Source: JANPIX01 sp031425195 (GTDB lineage Bacteria > Pseudomonadota > Alphaproteobacteria > Rhodobacterales > Rhodobacteraceae). From it: a stretch of 64,000 nt of DNA. This document shows, one piece after another, positions 43,000-51,561 of the stretch. A program made the position numbers and the translations under genes. Under the pieces are notes generated by a model. The model saw only the letters and a program-made list of their open reading frames with translations, made no database searches and was not told where the DNA came from. Position 1 is the stretch's first letter. Each line of letters begins with the position of its first letter. The stretch is from NCBI GenBank assembly GCA_031425195.1, contig JANPIX010000010.1:20046-84045 (forward strand), given 5' to 3'.

Positions 43000-44142
43000 T
43001 CACGCAAGAAGATCATCGCGCGACAGGGTGAAACCGGAGGCTATCCAGCGAATTTCCAGTTCGGCGAGGCGTTCGCCCACGGCGCGGCCGCGCAGGGCGG
43101 GGAGGTCTGCCGCCCTGACGGGGAAGTGTTGTGCCGCGCCGAAAGCGATGTCGCCTTGCCAGTTGTCGGGCAGTGCAGAGGCGAGTGTCGCCGCGCGGAT
43201 CAGGACGGCATCGGCGGCGCGGTCTGAACCGAAGTGGTAACCCAACTGCGCAGGCGTGTCGCCGGACGCCAGAGCGCGGCGCAACTGGGCCAGACAGGTT
43301 GCATCGGCGCGCGAAAGGCGCAGCGCGGGTGCAATTTCATCGCCAGTGCCCATGGCGGCAAGCCGCCTGCGCCAATCGGGGGGCAGGCCTGATTCGAGGT
43401 GAACAAGGGGGCCAAGCACCCGCGCATCCGCGCCAGGCAGGATGCGGGCCAGTACGCCGGATTGCGCCATGGCGGCCACCGCTGGGGCGGGGTCGGGTGC
43501 TGACAGCAGTTTTCGCACCTCGGCCCCGATACGTTCAGCGGACAGTTGCGCCATGCCATCGGCCAGTTCGGCGCAACCGGCCAGACCTTCGGCATCAAGC
43601 CCCTGCGCCGGATCGCCATACCAGGCGTGGAACCGGAAGAAGCGCAGGATGCGCAGGTAATCTTCGGCAATCCGCGCCCTTGCATCACCGACAAAGCGGA
43701 TACGGCGCGCGACAAGATCGGGCAGACCTTGCAGCGGGTCGATCACGGTGCCGTCGGGTTCGGCATAGAGCGCGTTCATGGTGAAATCGCGGCGCTGTGC
43801 GTCGGCGGTGATATCGGTGGAAAACGCCACCACAGCGCGGCGGCCATCGGTTTCGACATCGCGCCGGAAGGTGGTGACTTCATACGGGCGGTTGCCCGAG
43901 ACGACCGTCACTGTCCCATGGTCAACCCCGGTTGGAACGACCCGCAAACCGGCCTGCTTGGCAAGGTCGATCACCCGGTCGGGGGGCGCATCGGTGGCAA
44001 GATCGACGTCACTGATCGGCGCACCCATCAGGCTGTTGCGCACGCAACCGCCGACAAACAGGATGCGCTGACCGCCCGCCGTGAGGGCCGTGCAGACAGC
44101 CTGCGTTTCGGGGTTAGACAGCCAGTCGCCCGTGATCTTCAT
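43000..44142 (-). CDS. cca: CCA tRNA nucleotidyltransferase
   Basis: Adds or repairs the 3' CCA end of tRNA. The 380 residues show the class II poly(A)/CCA polymerase head: FVGGCVRNSLMG, the catalytic DVDLATDA, VVPTGVDHGTVTV, then RRDFTMNALY and the neck segment RARIAEDYLRILRFFRFHAWYG. The ATG at 44142 overlaps the Nudix gene stop by 4 bases; in-frame codons upstream would extend into that gene without similarity. The hslO-nudix-cca order on one strand suggests a transcription unit. Confidence 0.95.
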   Translation of the reverse strand: MKITGDWLSNPETQAVCTALTAGGQRILFVGGCVRNSLMGAPISDVDLATDAPPDRVIDLAKQAGLRVVPTGVDHGTVTVVSGNRPYEVTTFRRDVETDGRRAVVAFSTDITADAQRRDFTMNALYAEPDGTVIDPLQGLPDLVARRIRFVGDARARIAEDYLRILRFFRFHAWYGDPAQGLDAEGLAGCAELADGMAQLSAERIGAEVRKLLSAPDPAPAVAAMAQSGVLARILPGADARVLGPLVHLESGLPPDWRRRLAAMGTGDEIAPALRLSRADATCLAQLRRALASGDTPAQLGYHFGSDRAADAVLIRAATLASALPDNWQGDIAFGAAQHFPVRAADLPALRGRAVGERLAELEIRWIASGFTLSRDDLLA

Positions 44143-44729
44143 GCCGACATCCGTTCGGCAAGGCCGCGCAGGATGCGGGCGGTTGCGCCCCAGATGTAAT
44201 AGGGCCCGTAAGGAACCGCATAATAGCTGCGCATCTGACCCCGCCATTGCCGCTGTTCCACCCGATAGTTGGCGGGGTTCAGAAGCAGGTCAAGCGGGAC
44301 GGTAAACACCTCTTCCACCTCGCCCGGTTCGGGGCGAGGTTCAAAGTCGCCTGTCAGATGGGCAAGGATCGGGGTCACGCGGTAGCCTGTGACGGTTTCA
44401 TGATCGGGCAGCGCGCCGATGATCTGAACGCGGGCGGGGGGCAGGCCGATTTCTTCCTGCGATTCGCGGAGGGCGGCGGCGGGGGGGCCTGCATCGCCCG
44501 GTTCCACCTTGCCGCCGGGAAAGGCGATCTGGCCGGGGTGGTGTTCAAGGTGGCTTGCCCGTTTCGTCAGGATCACGCGCGGGCCGCCGAGACGCGCCCA
44601 CACCGCCACGAGCACGGCGGCGGGACGCAGCACCCGGCCCGGAGCCGGGGCAAAAGCCGGGTTTAGGTCAAAGTCGGACGAAGCCCTTGCAGGCCGCAAA
44701 AGCGCCGCTGTCAGGGCGTCAGGACCCAT
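44139..44729 (-). CDS. Nudix hydrolase, CoA pyrophosphatase type (NudL-like)
   Basis: Probably hydrolyses CoA or a CoA derivative to 4'-phosphopantetheine and 3',5'-ADP. The 196 residues have a Nudix box GGKVEPGDAGPPAAALRESQEEIG and, ahead of it, LTKRASHLEHHPGQIAFPGG, which is the NuCoA motif that marks CoA pyrophosphatases. The ATG at 44729 overlaps hslO by 11 bases; an earlier Met (44792) would overlap by more than 70. It lies between hslO and cca. Confidence 0.9.
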   Translation of the reverse strand: MGPDALTAALLRPARASSDFDLNPAFAPAPGRVLRPAAVLVAVWARLGGPRVILTKRASHLEHHPGQIAFPGGKVEPGDAGPPAAALRESQEEIGLPPARVQIIGALPDHETVTGYRVTPILAHLTGDFEPRPEPGEVEEVFTVPLDLLLNPANYRVEQRQWRGQMRSYYAVPYGPYYIWGATARILRGLAERMSA

Positions 44730-45732
44730 CGCCCTGAGCCGCCGCTTCGGCCTCGAACCCCAGGGTTTTGGGATCGAATTCGTAATGCGCACCGCAGAAC
44801 TGGCAGTCTGCGGTCAGGATGCCTTCCGGGGTGGTCATCGTCATGATTTCGCGCTGGGAATAGATGCCAAGGCTGTTGCGCACCTTGTCTGCCGAGCAGG
44901 AGCAGCCGAACCGGACGGGCTGCGCATCGAACACGCGGGGGCCTTCTTCGTGGAACAGGCGGATCAGAAGATCGGTGGGGGCAAGGGTGGGGCCGATCAG
45001 CTCCAGATCCTCCACGGTATCCAGAAGCAGGTTCACGCGGGCCCAGTTTTCGCCATCGTCGCCGTCAAGGATGTCACTGTGCGTGAGCAGCCCGCCTTCG
45101 CCCGAGCCGCCTTCGGCCGCGGCACCGGCGGCAAAGGGCGATGCCTTGGGCATGTGTTGCAGCATGACGCCCCCGGCGCGCCAGCGTTCCGCATCACCGG
45201 GTGTGCGACTGCGTCCGAAGGAGAGCGCGAACCGGGTGGGCAGTTGTTCGGACTGGGCGAAATAGGTTTCGGCACAGGATGCCAGCGATCCGCCCGTCAG
45301 GGGCGTGATGCCCTGATACGGGGTCATCCCCTGCCCCTGATCGATCCGGACGGCGAAATAGCCGCCGCCGATCATGTCGAAGGGGGGCACCGTGTGATCA
45401 AGACGGTCGGCGTCATAGTTGGCATAGGCGCGGATTCGGGCGGGTTGCCCGTCATCAGTCGGGCCGTAGTAATCGGTGGCGATCAGCCGGACAGCACCCA
45501 GACCCGTCACCTGAAGCGACAGCCGCCAGCGCAGTTTCATGGTTTGCCCGATCAGCGCGGTGAGCAGCGCCATTTCGGCCACCAGCGCCTCGATCGGGGC
45601 GGGATAGGCGTGTTGGCGCAAGACCTGATCCAGCACCCCGTCCAGCCGGGCGATGCGGCCGCGAATGTCAGACACATCCAGTTGAAAGGGAAGAACGGTG
45701 TCGTCCCATGCGATTTGCGTTCCGATGGTCAT
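44719..45732 (-). CDS. hslO: Redox-regulated chaperone Hsp33
   Basis: Holding chaperone activated when oxidants and heat unfold its zinc domain. The 337 residues end with the zinc Cys set: CSC in FGCSCSADKV and CQFC in TADCQFCGAHYEFD, so the redox switch is intact. The N-terminal chaperone domain is complete (FQLDVSDIRGRIARLDGVLDQVLRQHAYP). The ATG at 45732 is the family start; longer in-frame sequence upstream crosses the divergent Nudix gene region. It complements the clpB and msrPQ stress functions elsewhere in the window. Confidence 0.95.
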   Translation of the reverse strand: MTIGTQIAWDDTVLPFQLDVSDIRGRIARLDGVLDQVLRQHAYPAPIEALVAEMALLTALIGQTMKLRWRLSLQVTGLGAVRLIATDYYGPTDDGQPARIRAYANYDADRLDHTVPPFDMIGGGYFAVRIDQGQGMTPYQGITPLTGGSLASCAETYFAQSEQLPTRFALSFGRSRTPGDAERWRAGGVMLQHMPKASPFAAGAAAEGGSGEGGLLTHSDILDGDDGENWARVNLLLDTVEDLELIGPTLAPTDLLIRLFHEEGPRVFDAQPVRFGCSCSADKVRNSLGIYSQREIMTMTTPEGILTADCQFCGAHYEFDPKTLGFEAEAAAQGDGS

Positions 45733-45810
45733 GGGGTTTCCTTGGTGCACATGTATTGGCATACCGCGTCCATATAGGGACGGCAACCAAGCGGCCAAGG
45801 GGAGCACGGC

Positions 45811-46269
45811 ATGATCAGGCGGTATGGCGAGGTTGTGAAGCCGGGGCAGCGGTATCGGCGCAGGCCGGGGGTATATGCGGTGCTGCTGCGCGGGGACAGC
45901 ATTCTGGTGACGTTTCAACAGGCCCCGGTGCCGGAATTTCAGCTTCCCGGCGGTGGGATCGACCGGGGCGAGCATCCGATTGCGGCCCTGCACCGCGAGG
46001 TGATCGAGGAAACCGGGTGGCGCATCGGGGGGGTGCGGATGGTCGGCGTGTTCCGGCGGTTCACCTTCATGCCGGAGTATGACCTTTGGGCGGAAAAGCT
46101 GTGCAGCGTTTATGTCGCGCGGCCGGTACGGCGGCTTGGCCCGCCGACCGAAGCGGGGCACAGCGCCGTCTGGCTGCCGGTGGACGAGGCACTGCAGCGG
46201 TTGGGGAACGAGGGCGACAGGGCCATGCTGGCGGCTAGTCTTAAGGGCTTCGATTCCACGGTTTGGTGA
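45811..46269 (+). CDS. Nudix hydrolase
   Basis: A 152-residue Nudix protein with the complete box GGGIDRGEHPIAALHREVIEETG, so pyrophosphohydrolase activity is likely. The substrate cannot be named; the compact fold resembles 8-oxo-dGTP or RNA-5'-type Nudix enzymes. It is divergent from hslO (78 bases apart) and lies upstream of the AT-rich gene, with a marked change in base composition after its stop. Confidence 0.88.
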   Translation: MIRRYGEVVKPGQRYRRRPGVYAVLLRGDSILVTFQQAPVPEFQLPGGGIDRGEHPIAALHREVIEETGWRIGGVRMVGVFRRFTFMPEYDLWAEKLCSVYVARPVRRLGPPTEAGHSAVWLPVDEALQRLGNEGDRAMLAASLKGFDSTVW

Positions 46270-46280
46270 TGGTGGTACTT

Positions 46281-46303
46281 TTGGAATCAGATACGAATTC
46301 CAA
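46281..46303. promoter_or_regulatory. Inverted repeat upstream of the AT-rich gene
   Basis: TTGGAAT (46281-46287) and ATTCCAA (46297-46303) are exact inverted repeats with centres 16 bases apart. An AATAAT -10-like hexamer follows directly (46304 onward). It could be an operator over the promoter of the gene that starts at 46325. No regulator is adjacent. Confidence 0.4.
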
Positions 46304-46324
46304 TAATGCAAGGGTGATACCAAC

Positions 46325-46948
46325 ATGGCTTACATAAAATTATATAGCGCAGAAGATTTTCTTTCAGCAGTGCGCATACTGTGCTCCGCGATAGCGCTTG
46401 TTTTAACAATACCATCCACTGCGCTTGCAGAAAGAACTTTCACCGTTTCGAAACTGTGCAGCCTATCGCAAGCACCCGACGGTTTCGAACGGAAACCAGA
46501 TTTCTTTAATGTATTGTCCGCGGCCTATGTGACGCCGTACGAAATTTACGAAAATGAAGAAAATACTTCCATTCTGATTTCGAATATGAAGGGTGGATGT
46601 TGGGTGAGAATAGATTCAACGGCGGGGCCATGGACGGTAATACCTGTGTGGCCAGTAGGTGGGGCCATAGAGTTTGATAATTCGAGATCGCGGAGGTTAG
46701 CGGTAAGCATGTTAGAGGACAAAGTGCTTTCGTGCGAGAACGAAGGAATACAGGAAAAGACTATCCGCAAAATCTATTTCTTTGATCAATTCAAGAAAGA
46801 ATTTTCTATCCCAAAATGTAACGATTGTCGCGGCATCTGCTACTTTGCGCTTGGTTATGGCACCGTCGCAATCCGCCTCGATCAATTAGGACACACTGTG
46901 ATCGCTGACATCGTTGCAGGAACCGCAATTGTTGGCGAAGTCCAATGA
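46325..46948 (+). CDS. Exported protein of unknown function, AT-rich
   Basis: A 207-residue protein not recognised as any family. It has an N-terminal signal peptide (hydrophobic VRILCSAIALVLTIPSTALA, cleavage after about residue 35). The mature part has several Cys (KLCSLSQ, GGCWVRI, VLSCENEG, KCNDCRGICYF) that could form disulfides. Codon use is rich in AAA, TTA, TAT and AAT, clearly different from every neighbour, which points to recent transfer. AAGGGTG precedes the ATG. The following 216 bases (46949-47164) are also less GC-rich and hold no gene I can support. Confidence 0.7.
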   Translation: MAYIKLYSAEDFLSAVRILCSAIALVLTIPSTALAERTFTVSKLCSLSQAPDGFERKPDFFNVLSAAYVTPYEIYENEENTSILISNMKGGCWVRIDSTAGPWTVIPVWPVGGAIEFDNSRSRRLAVSMLEDKVLSCENEGIQEKTIRKIYFFDQFKKEFSIPKCNDCRGICYFALGYGTVAIRLDQLGHTVIADIVAGTAIVGEVQ

Positions 46949-47164
46949 ACAGTGGCATCGTTGACGAGTAGGAATAATCGCTCAAGAAAATAGAGTGGCC
47001 ATGTGTGCTGTAGCTTAGACCAGCACAAATTGGCTTTTGACTCGATCCATGATCGGCATCCCCGACAACGCCATTGTAGCGTTAGGACCTGGTGCCATTA
47101 AACGCTGTTACAAGCCGTTGGGCCCCATTTTCCGGTAAAGCAGAAACATTCGGCCATACAAAGA

Positions 47165-48457
47165 TCAACTTACCGGCCCGGTATAGCGAAACAGGGCGCC
47201 GGAGACGTCGTCAGGGAAATCGGCACCGCCGTTGAAGGTTTGCAGATCCCATACCAGCGCGTCGAGAAGGGCGGCATCGGACAGGCGGGCGTTGGCCTGA
47301 AGGATGCGGGACAGACCTTCGGAGCCGAGTTCATCATCCTGCTGGTTGCGGCATTCGGTGACGCCGTCGGAGACAAGAAACAGCCTGTCGCCGGGCCAAA
47401 GCTGCAGTTCGGTGCGGTCAAAGCGGGCCTGGTCAAACAGGCCGATGGGTAGGCCGCGGTTGCCCACGAAATCCACCGATCCGTCGTGGCGCAGCACGGC
47501 GGGGTGGGGGTGGCCCGCCTGAACAAGGCGGACAAAGCCGGAGGTCAGATCAATGTCGGCATAGGCGAGCGTCAGGTAGGGATCGACCTGAAGGTCATTC
47601 ACCAGAAAGTCGTTAAGCCGCAGCGCCACCTCTTCTGGTGGCCAGATCGTGCAGCGGCCCCGTTTGTCGCGCGACTGCACGATGTTCTGATCGAACGCGG
47701 TGCCGGTGAACACGCCTGCAAGCCGGGCCGTGAGCATCGCCGATGCAACACCGTGGCCCGACACGTCGAGCGAGAACATGGCGAGCCTTGATGGCCCCAA
47801 TTTGAAGAACCCCGCCAGATCGCCGCCGACATGGCCCGACGGGCGCAGCAGAACCGACACGGCCCCGGTGTCGAAGTCGCGCTGGCGGTGCCGTACGAGG
47901 GCCTGTTGCAGCTTTCGCGCCTCGATCAGGTCACGGTCGAGCGAATCGTGGATGGCTTGCAGGCGGCCCAATGTGGAACCGATCAGCCGGTTCTTGTCCA
48001 TCAGTTCCAACTGCATCCCGATGATGCGTTCGCCTGCGCGCATCCGTGCGCGGAGTTCATCAGCATTCACGGGTTTGGTCAGAAAATCATCGGCACCGCC
48101 ATCCAGCCCGTCGGCCACATCGCCCTTGTCGGAATTGGAGGTGAGCAGGATGAAATAGCCATAACTTTCGCGCGGCATCGCCCTGAACGCACGGCAAAAG
48201 TCGATACCCGACATGCCGGGCATGACCCAATCACTGATGATGATGTCAAAGTCGGTCTGCCGACAGCGAACCAGCGCCTCATCCCCCGAGGCGGCTTCGG
48301 TCACGGCATAGCCGGCGCGCGCCAGTGACATCGACAAAAGCCGCCGCTGCGCCCGGCTGTCATCGACGACCAGCACATGCAGCGATTGCTGGCGGCGCGT
48401 GGTCACGGCGGCGTCATCGGGGGCATCCGGGTATGCGATCGGTCTGGCGGTTTGCAC
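47165..48457 (-). CDS. Response regulator with PP2C-type phosphatase output (RsbU-like)
   Basis: Signalling protein: an N-terminal receiver domain (LHVLVVDDSRAQRRL, phospho-acceptor in IIISDWVMPGMSG, Lys in FLTKPVNAD), a short coiled-coil linker and a SpoIIE/PP2C-like Ser/Thr phosphatase (GGDLAGFFKLG, SLDVSGHGVASAML, FLVSDGVTEC). Such proteins usually dephosphorylate an anti-anti-sigma (STAS) protein in partner-switching. The start is uncertain: GTG 48457 gives 430 residues; an ATG at 48547 has AAGG directly against it, too close to serve. It is divergent from the HPt gene, which could feed phosphate to its receiver. Confidence 0.88.
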   Translation of the reverse strand: MQTARPIAYPDAPDDAAVTTRRQQSLHVLVVDDSRAQRRLLSMSLARAGYAVTEAASGDEALVRCRQTDFDIIISDWVMPGMSGIDFCRAFRAMPRESYGYFILLTSNSDKGDVADGLDGGADDFLTKPVNADELRARMRAGERIIGMQLELMDKNRLIGSTLGRLQAIHDSLDRDLIEARKLQQALVRHRQRDFDTGAVSVLLRPSGHVGGDLAGFFKLGPSRLAMFSLDVSGHGVASAMLTARLAGVFTGTAFDQNIVQSRDKRGRCTIWPPEEVALRLNDFLVNDLQVDPYLTLAYADIDLTSGFVRLVQAGHPHPAVLRHDGSVDFVGNRGLPIGLFDQARFDRTELQLWPGDRLFLVSDGVTECRNQQDDELGSEGLSRILQANARLSDAALLDALVWDLQTFNGGADFPDDVSGALFRYTGPVS

Positions 48458-48616
48458 GCGATATCCATTCGTTTGAACATTCCGTGTGTGACGGCCAATC
48501 CTTAAGGGCTGATGAAATCTAAAATGCGCGGCGTTCTTTGGCGACATCCTTACATGGTGTTAACGCTGCGCGGTAACAGTGTCGGTCATGCGCCGGGGTG
48601 GCGGGTGGAGGGTAAG

Positions 48617-48949
48617 ATGATCGACTGGACGCGAATAGCGGACCTGCGTTTGGAAATTGGCGACGACAACTTTGCCGAAGTGGTGGATCTGTTTCTGGAG
48701 GAAACCGACGAGGTGGTGCTGCGGCTTTTGCCCGGCCGCCCCATGCATCATTTGGCCGATGACCTGCATTTCCTGAAAGGCAGCGCGTTGAACCTTGGGT
48801 TCAGTGACCTCGCCACGCTTTGCGCCGACGGAGAGCGGCAGGCCAGCCCGGGCGGTAACGGGGTGATCGACCTTTCGGGCGTCGTGCGGTGTTATCACGC
48901 CAGCAAGGCCGCGTTTCTGGACGGTCTTTCCGACGCCGCCGCCGCCTGA
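48617..48949 (+). CDS. Histidine phosphotransfer (HPt) domain protein
   Basis: A 110-residue stand-alone HPt protein. The phospho-accepting His is His51 in DDLHFLKGSALNLGF, the classic HPt signature. The rest is the expected four-helix bundle. GGAGGGTAAG precedes the ATG at 48617, a strong ribosome site that decides the start against an upstream in-frame ATG. It is divergent from the receiver-phosphatase gene (159 bases), suggesting a His-to-Asp relay into that protein. No histidine kinase is in the window. Confidence 0.9.
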   Translation: MIDWTRIADLRLEIGDDNFAEVVDLFLEETDEVVLRLLPGRPMHHLADDLHFLKGSALNLGFSDLATLCADGERQASPGGNGVIDLSGVVRCYHASKAAFLDGLSDAAAA

Positions 48950-49046
48950 AACGTGGCTGGCCCTTGATGTACAGCCTTTGCGTAGGCATGGTGTCTGCGT
49001 CAGCCTGGGATGTTGGCTGTCACAATTTGCAAAGGGTCATTGAAAC

Positions 49047-49931
49047 ATGAATAATGCCGGGGAATTTCTGGGCGGTAATGCGGTATACCTTGCGATTGCC
49101 GCTTTTATCATTCTTTGCATCTTTCTGGGTGTGCGCATTGTGCCGCAATCGGAAAAGCATGTCGTGGAACGGTTTGGGCGGCTGCGTTCGGTTCTGGGGC
49201 CGGGGATCAACTTTGTCGTGCCGTTTCTGGACCGGATCGCCCACAAGATCAGCATTCTGGAGCGGCAGTTGCCCACGGCCAAGCAGGACGCCATCACCAC
49301 GGACAACGTGTTGGTGAAAGTGGAAACATCCGTGTTTTACCGGATCACCGAGCCTGAAAAGACAGTGTACCGGATCCGCGATGTCGATGCCGCGATTGCG
49401 ACAACGGTGGCGGGGATCGTGCGGTCCGAGATCGGCAAGATGGAACTGGATCAGGTGCAGTCGAACCGCAACGCATTGACGCAGAACATCCGCGAGCAGG
49501 TGCGCGCGATGGTCGATGAATGGGGGATCGAGGTGACGCGGGCCGAACTTCTGGACGTCAATCTGGACGAGGCGACCCGTGCCGCAATGTTGCAGCAGTT
49601 GAATGCCGAGCGGGCACGGCGGGCGCAGGTGACCGAGGCCGAGGGAAACAAGCGTTCGGTCGAATTGAACGCGGATGCCCAGTTGTACGCCGCCGAACAG
49701 GAATCAAAGGCGCGCCGGATTCTGGCGGATGCCGAAGCCTATGCCACCGGGGTGATCGCCGAGGCCATCAAGGAAAACGGGATCGAGGCCGCGCAGTATC
49801 AGGTGGCGTTGAAACAGGTGGAGGCGTTGACGGCGGTTGGTCAGGGTACGGGCAAGCAGATGATCATCGTGCCGGCACAGGCGCTTGATGCGTTTGGTGA
49901 CGCGTTCAAGATGCTGAAGGGGCGCGTGTGA
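49047..49931 (+). CDS. SPFH/band-7 membrane protein, QmcA-like
   Basis: Stomatin-like protein of 294 residues that forms large membrane assemblies with an NfeD partner. One N-terminal membrane segment (YLAIAAFIILCIFLGV) is followed by the band-7 domain (VVERFGRLRSVLGPGINFVVPFLDRI, then VFYRITEPEKTVYRI). A long Ala/Glu coiled-coil follows (EQESKARRILADAEAYATGVI). AAAGGG lies upstream of the ATG. The stop overlaps the nfeD-type gene by one base. Confidence 0.92.
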   Translation: MNNAGEFLGGNAVYLAIAAFIILCIFLGVRIVPQSEKHVVERFGRLRSVLGPGINFVVPFLDRIAHKISILERQLPTAKQDAITTDNVLVKVETSVFYRITEPEKTVYRIRDVDAAIATTVAGIVRSEIGKMELDQVQSNRNALTQNIREQVRAMVDEWGIEVTRAELLDVNLDEATRAAMLQQLNAERARRAQVTEAEGNKRSVELNADAQLYAAEQESKARRILADAEAYATGVIAEAIKENGIEAAQYQVALKQVEALTAVGQGTGKQMIIVPAQALDAFGDAFKMLKGRV

Positions 49932-50197
49932 TGTGGGCGACGTGGTGGATCTGGGTCGCCGGGGGCTTTGCGCTGGGCGTGCTTGAGGTGATCATTCCCG
50001 GATTCATCTTCCTTGGCTTTGCGATTGGTGCCGTGCTGACGGGTATTCTGATTGGAATTGGCGTCGTCGGACCCAGCCTTCCGCCGCTTTTGGTGATTTT
50101 TGCGGTGGCGTCGCTGCTGGCCTGGCTGGGGTTGCGCAAATCCATGGGGGTGCGGCCAAATCAGGTCAAGCTGTGGGATCGTGACATCAACGACTGA
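49931..50197 (+). CDS. Short NfeD-family membrane protein
   Basis: An 88-residue protein with two or three membrane segments (WIWVAGGFALGVLEVIIPGFIFLGFAIGAVLTGILIGIGVVG) and a short soluble tail. It lacks the C-terminal OB-fold and protease domain of longer NfeD proteins, so it is the NfeD1b-like short form. It is coupled to the SPFH gene by a one-base TGATG-type overlap; NfeD-SPFH pairs are a very common conserved unit in membrane organisation. Confidence 0.85.
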   Translation: MWATWWIWVAGGFALGVLEVIIPGFIFLGFAIGAVLTGILIGIGVVGPSLPPLLVIFAVASLLAWLGLRKSMGVRPNQVKLWDRDIND

Positions 50198-50247
50198 GGG
50201 ATTTGGCGCGGGTTACGCTGCGCCGCGTTCCATGCCACAAGGCGCGG

Positions 50248-51141
50248 ATGAGCCTTTGGATCGCCTTTACCCTGACTGCCGGATTGATGCAGACGCTGCG
50301 TTTTGTGCTGCAGAAAAAGCTGCGCGTGGTGGGGTTGTCGACGGCGGGGGCCACCTTTGCGCGGTTCCTGTTTGCAGCACCCTTCGCGACCATTGCGGCG
50401 GCGGGGCTGGTCATGCTGTATCCCGCGCCGCTGGCCCTGCCGGGGGTGGGGTTCTGGGGGTTTGTAGTGATGGGGGGCATTGCCCAGATCATCGCAACCG
50501 ACCTGACGGTGCGTCTGTTCCAGATGCGGAATTTCGCGGTGGGCGTGGCGTTCACCAAGACGGAAACCGTGATCGTGGCGCTGTTTTCAGCGGTGGTTCT
50601 GGGCGAGGTTATCGCCGTTCCGGCCATGTTTGCCATTGGCGTCGGGCTTGTCGGCATCTTGTGCCTGTCACGGCCACCCGAGGTGGGGGCGTCTTTCTTT
50701 GGCCGGTCAACCGGATACGGGTTGATGGCGGGGGCGTTGTTTGCGGTGTCGGCGGTGGGATATCGCGGGGCGACATTGGCGTTGGAGCCTGCGCCGTTTT
50801 TCCTGCGCGCGATGCTGGCGCTTGCCGCGGCGACGACGTTGCAGACGGTGTTCATGGCCGTCTGGCTGCGGCTGCGGGAACCCGGCGAGTTGCGGCGGGT
50901 GCTGGTGGGCTGGCGGCGGACGTTGCCGGTGGGGTTGACCGGGTTGATGGGATCGCTGTGCTGGTTTTCGGCGTTCGCGCTGCAGAACGCGGCCTATGTG
51001 CGGGCGCTGGGGCAGGTGGAGATCATCTTTACGCTGGTGGCGTCGACGGTGGTGTTCGGCGAACGCATGGGACTGCGCGAGGCGCTGGGGATTCTTCTGG
51101 TGGTGGGTGCGGTGGTGCTTCTTGTGCTGACGATCGGGTAG
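50248..51141 (+). CDS. DMT-superfamily (EamA) transporter
   Basis: Inner-membrane protein of 297 residues with ten predicted helices in two repeats, the EamA layout. Substrates in this family are small metabolites and are not predictable here. The ATG at 50248 (AAGG upstream) gives a start directly at the first helix (MSLWIAFTLTAG); an earlier GTG/ATG adds an Arg-rich tail. It is 3 bases upstream of a Nudix gene. Confidence 0.88.
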   Translation: MSLWIAFTLTAGLMQTLRFVLQKKLRVVGLSTAGATFARFLFAAPFATIAAAGLVMLYPAPLALPGVGFWGFVVMGGIAQIIATDLTVRLFQMRNFAVGVAFTKTETVIVALFSAVVLGEVIAVPAMFAIGVGLVGILCLSRPPEVGASFFGRSTGYGLMAGALFAVSAVGYRGATLALEPAPFFLRAMLALAAATTLQTVFMAVWLRLREPGELRRVLVGWRRTLPVGLTGLMGSLCWFSAFALQNAAYVRALGQVEIIFTLVASTVVFGERMGLREALGILLVVGAVVLLVLTIG

Positions 51142-51144
51142 GGC

Positions 51145-51561
51145 ATGGGCGATTTTCACGGGGCCAAGGTGGCGCTGATCCGGGGCGGCGAGGTGCTGAC
51201 CTATCTGCGGGATGATCACGCGGGGCTGCCGTTTCCGGCGCATTGGGATTTGCCGGGGGGCGGGCGTGAAGGGTTGGAGACGCCCGAAGATTGCGTGCTG
51301 CGCGAGTTGGAGGAGGAATTCGGCCTGCAACTGCCGCCCGGGCGGCTGATCTGGAAACGTCAGTTCAACTGGGCGCACCGGCCGGAACATCGTGTGTGGT
51401 TCTTTGGCGGATTGCTGGACGATGCCGAGATCGGGGCGATCCGGTTCGGGGATGAGGGGCAGTACTGGCAGATGATGCCGATTGCCCAGTTTCTGGCGCA
51501 TGACCGCGCGGTGCCGGATCTCCAACGGCGGTTGGCGATGTGGCTGGAAGAACGGGGTTAG
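51145..51561 (+). CDS. Nudix hydrolase
   Basis: A 138-residue protein with the Nudix box GGGREGLETPEDCVLRELEEEFG. The WDLPGGG and RQFNWAHRPEHRVWFF segments complete the fold. Substrate unknown. It begins 3 bases after the transporter gene and its last 4 bases overlap the convergent pyrF gene. It is the third Nudix-family gene in the window. Confidence 0.87.
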   Translation: MGDFHGAKVALIRGGEVLTYLRDDHAGLPFPAHWDLPGGGREGLETPEDCVLRELEEEFGLQLPPGRLIWKRQFNWAHRPEHRVWFFGGLLDDAEIGAIRFGDEGQYWQMMPIAQFLAHDRAVPDLQRRLAMWLEERG

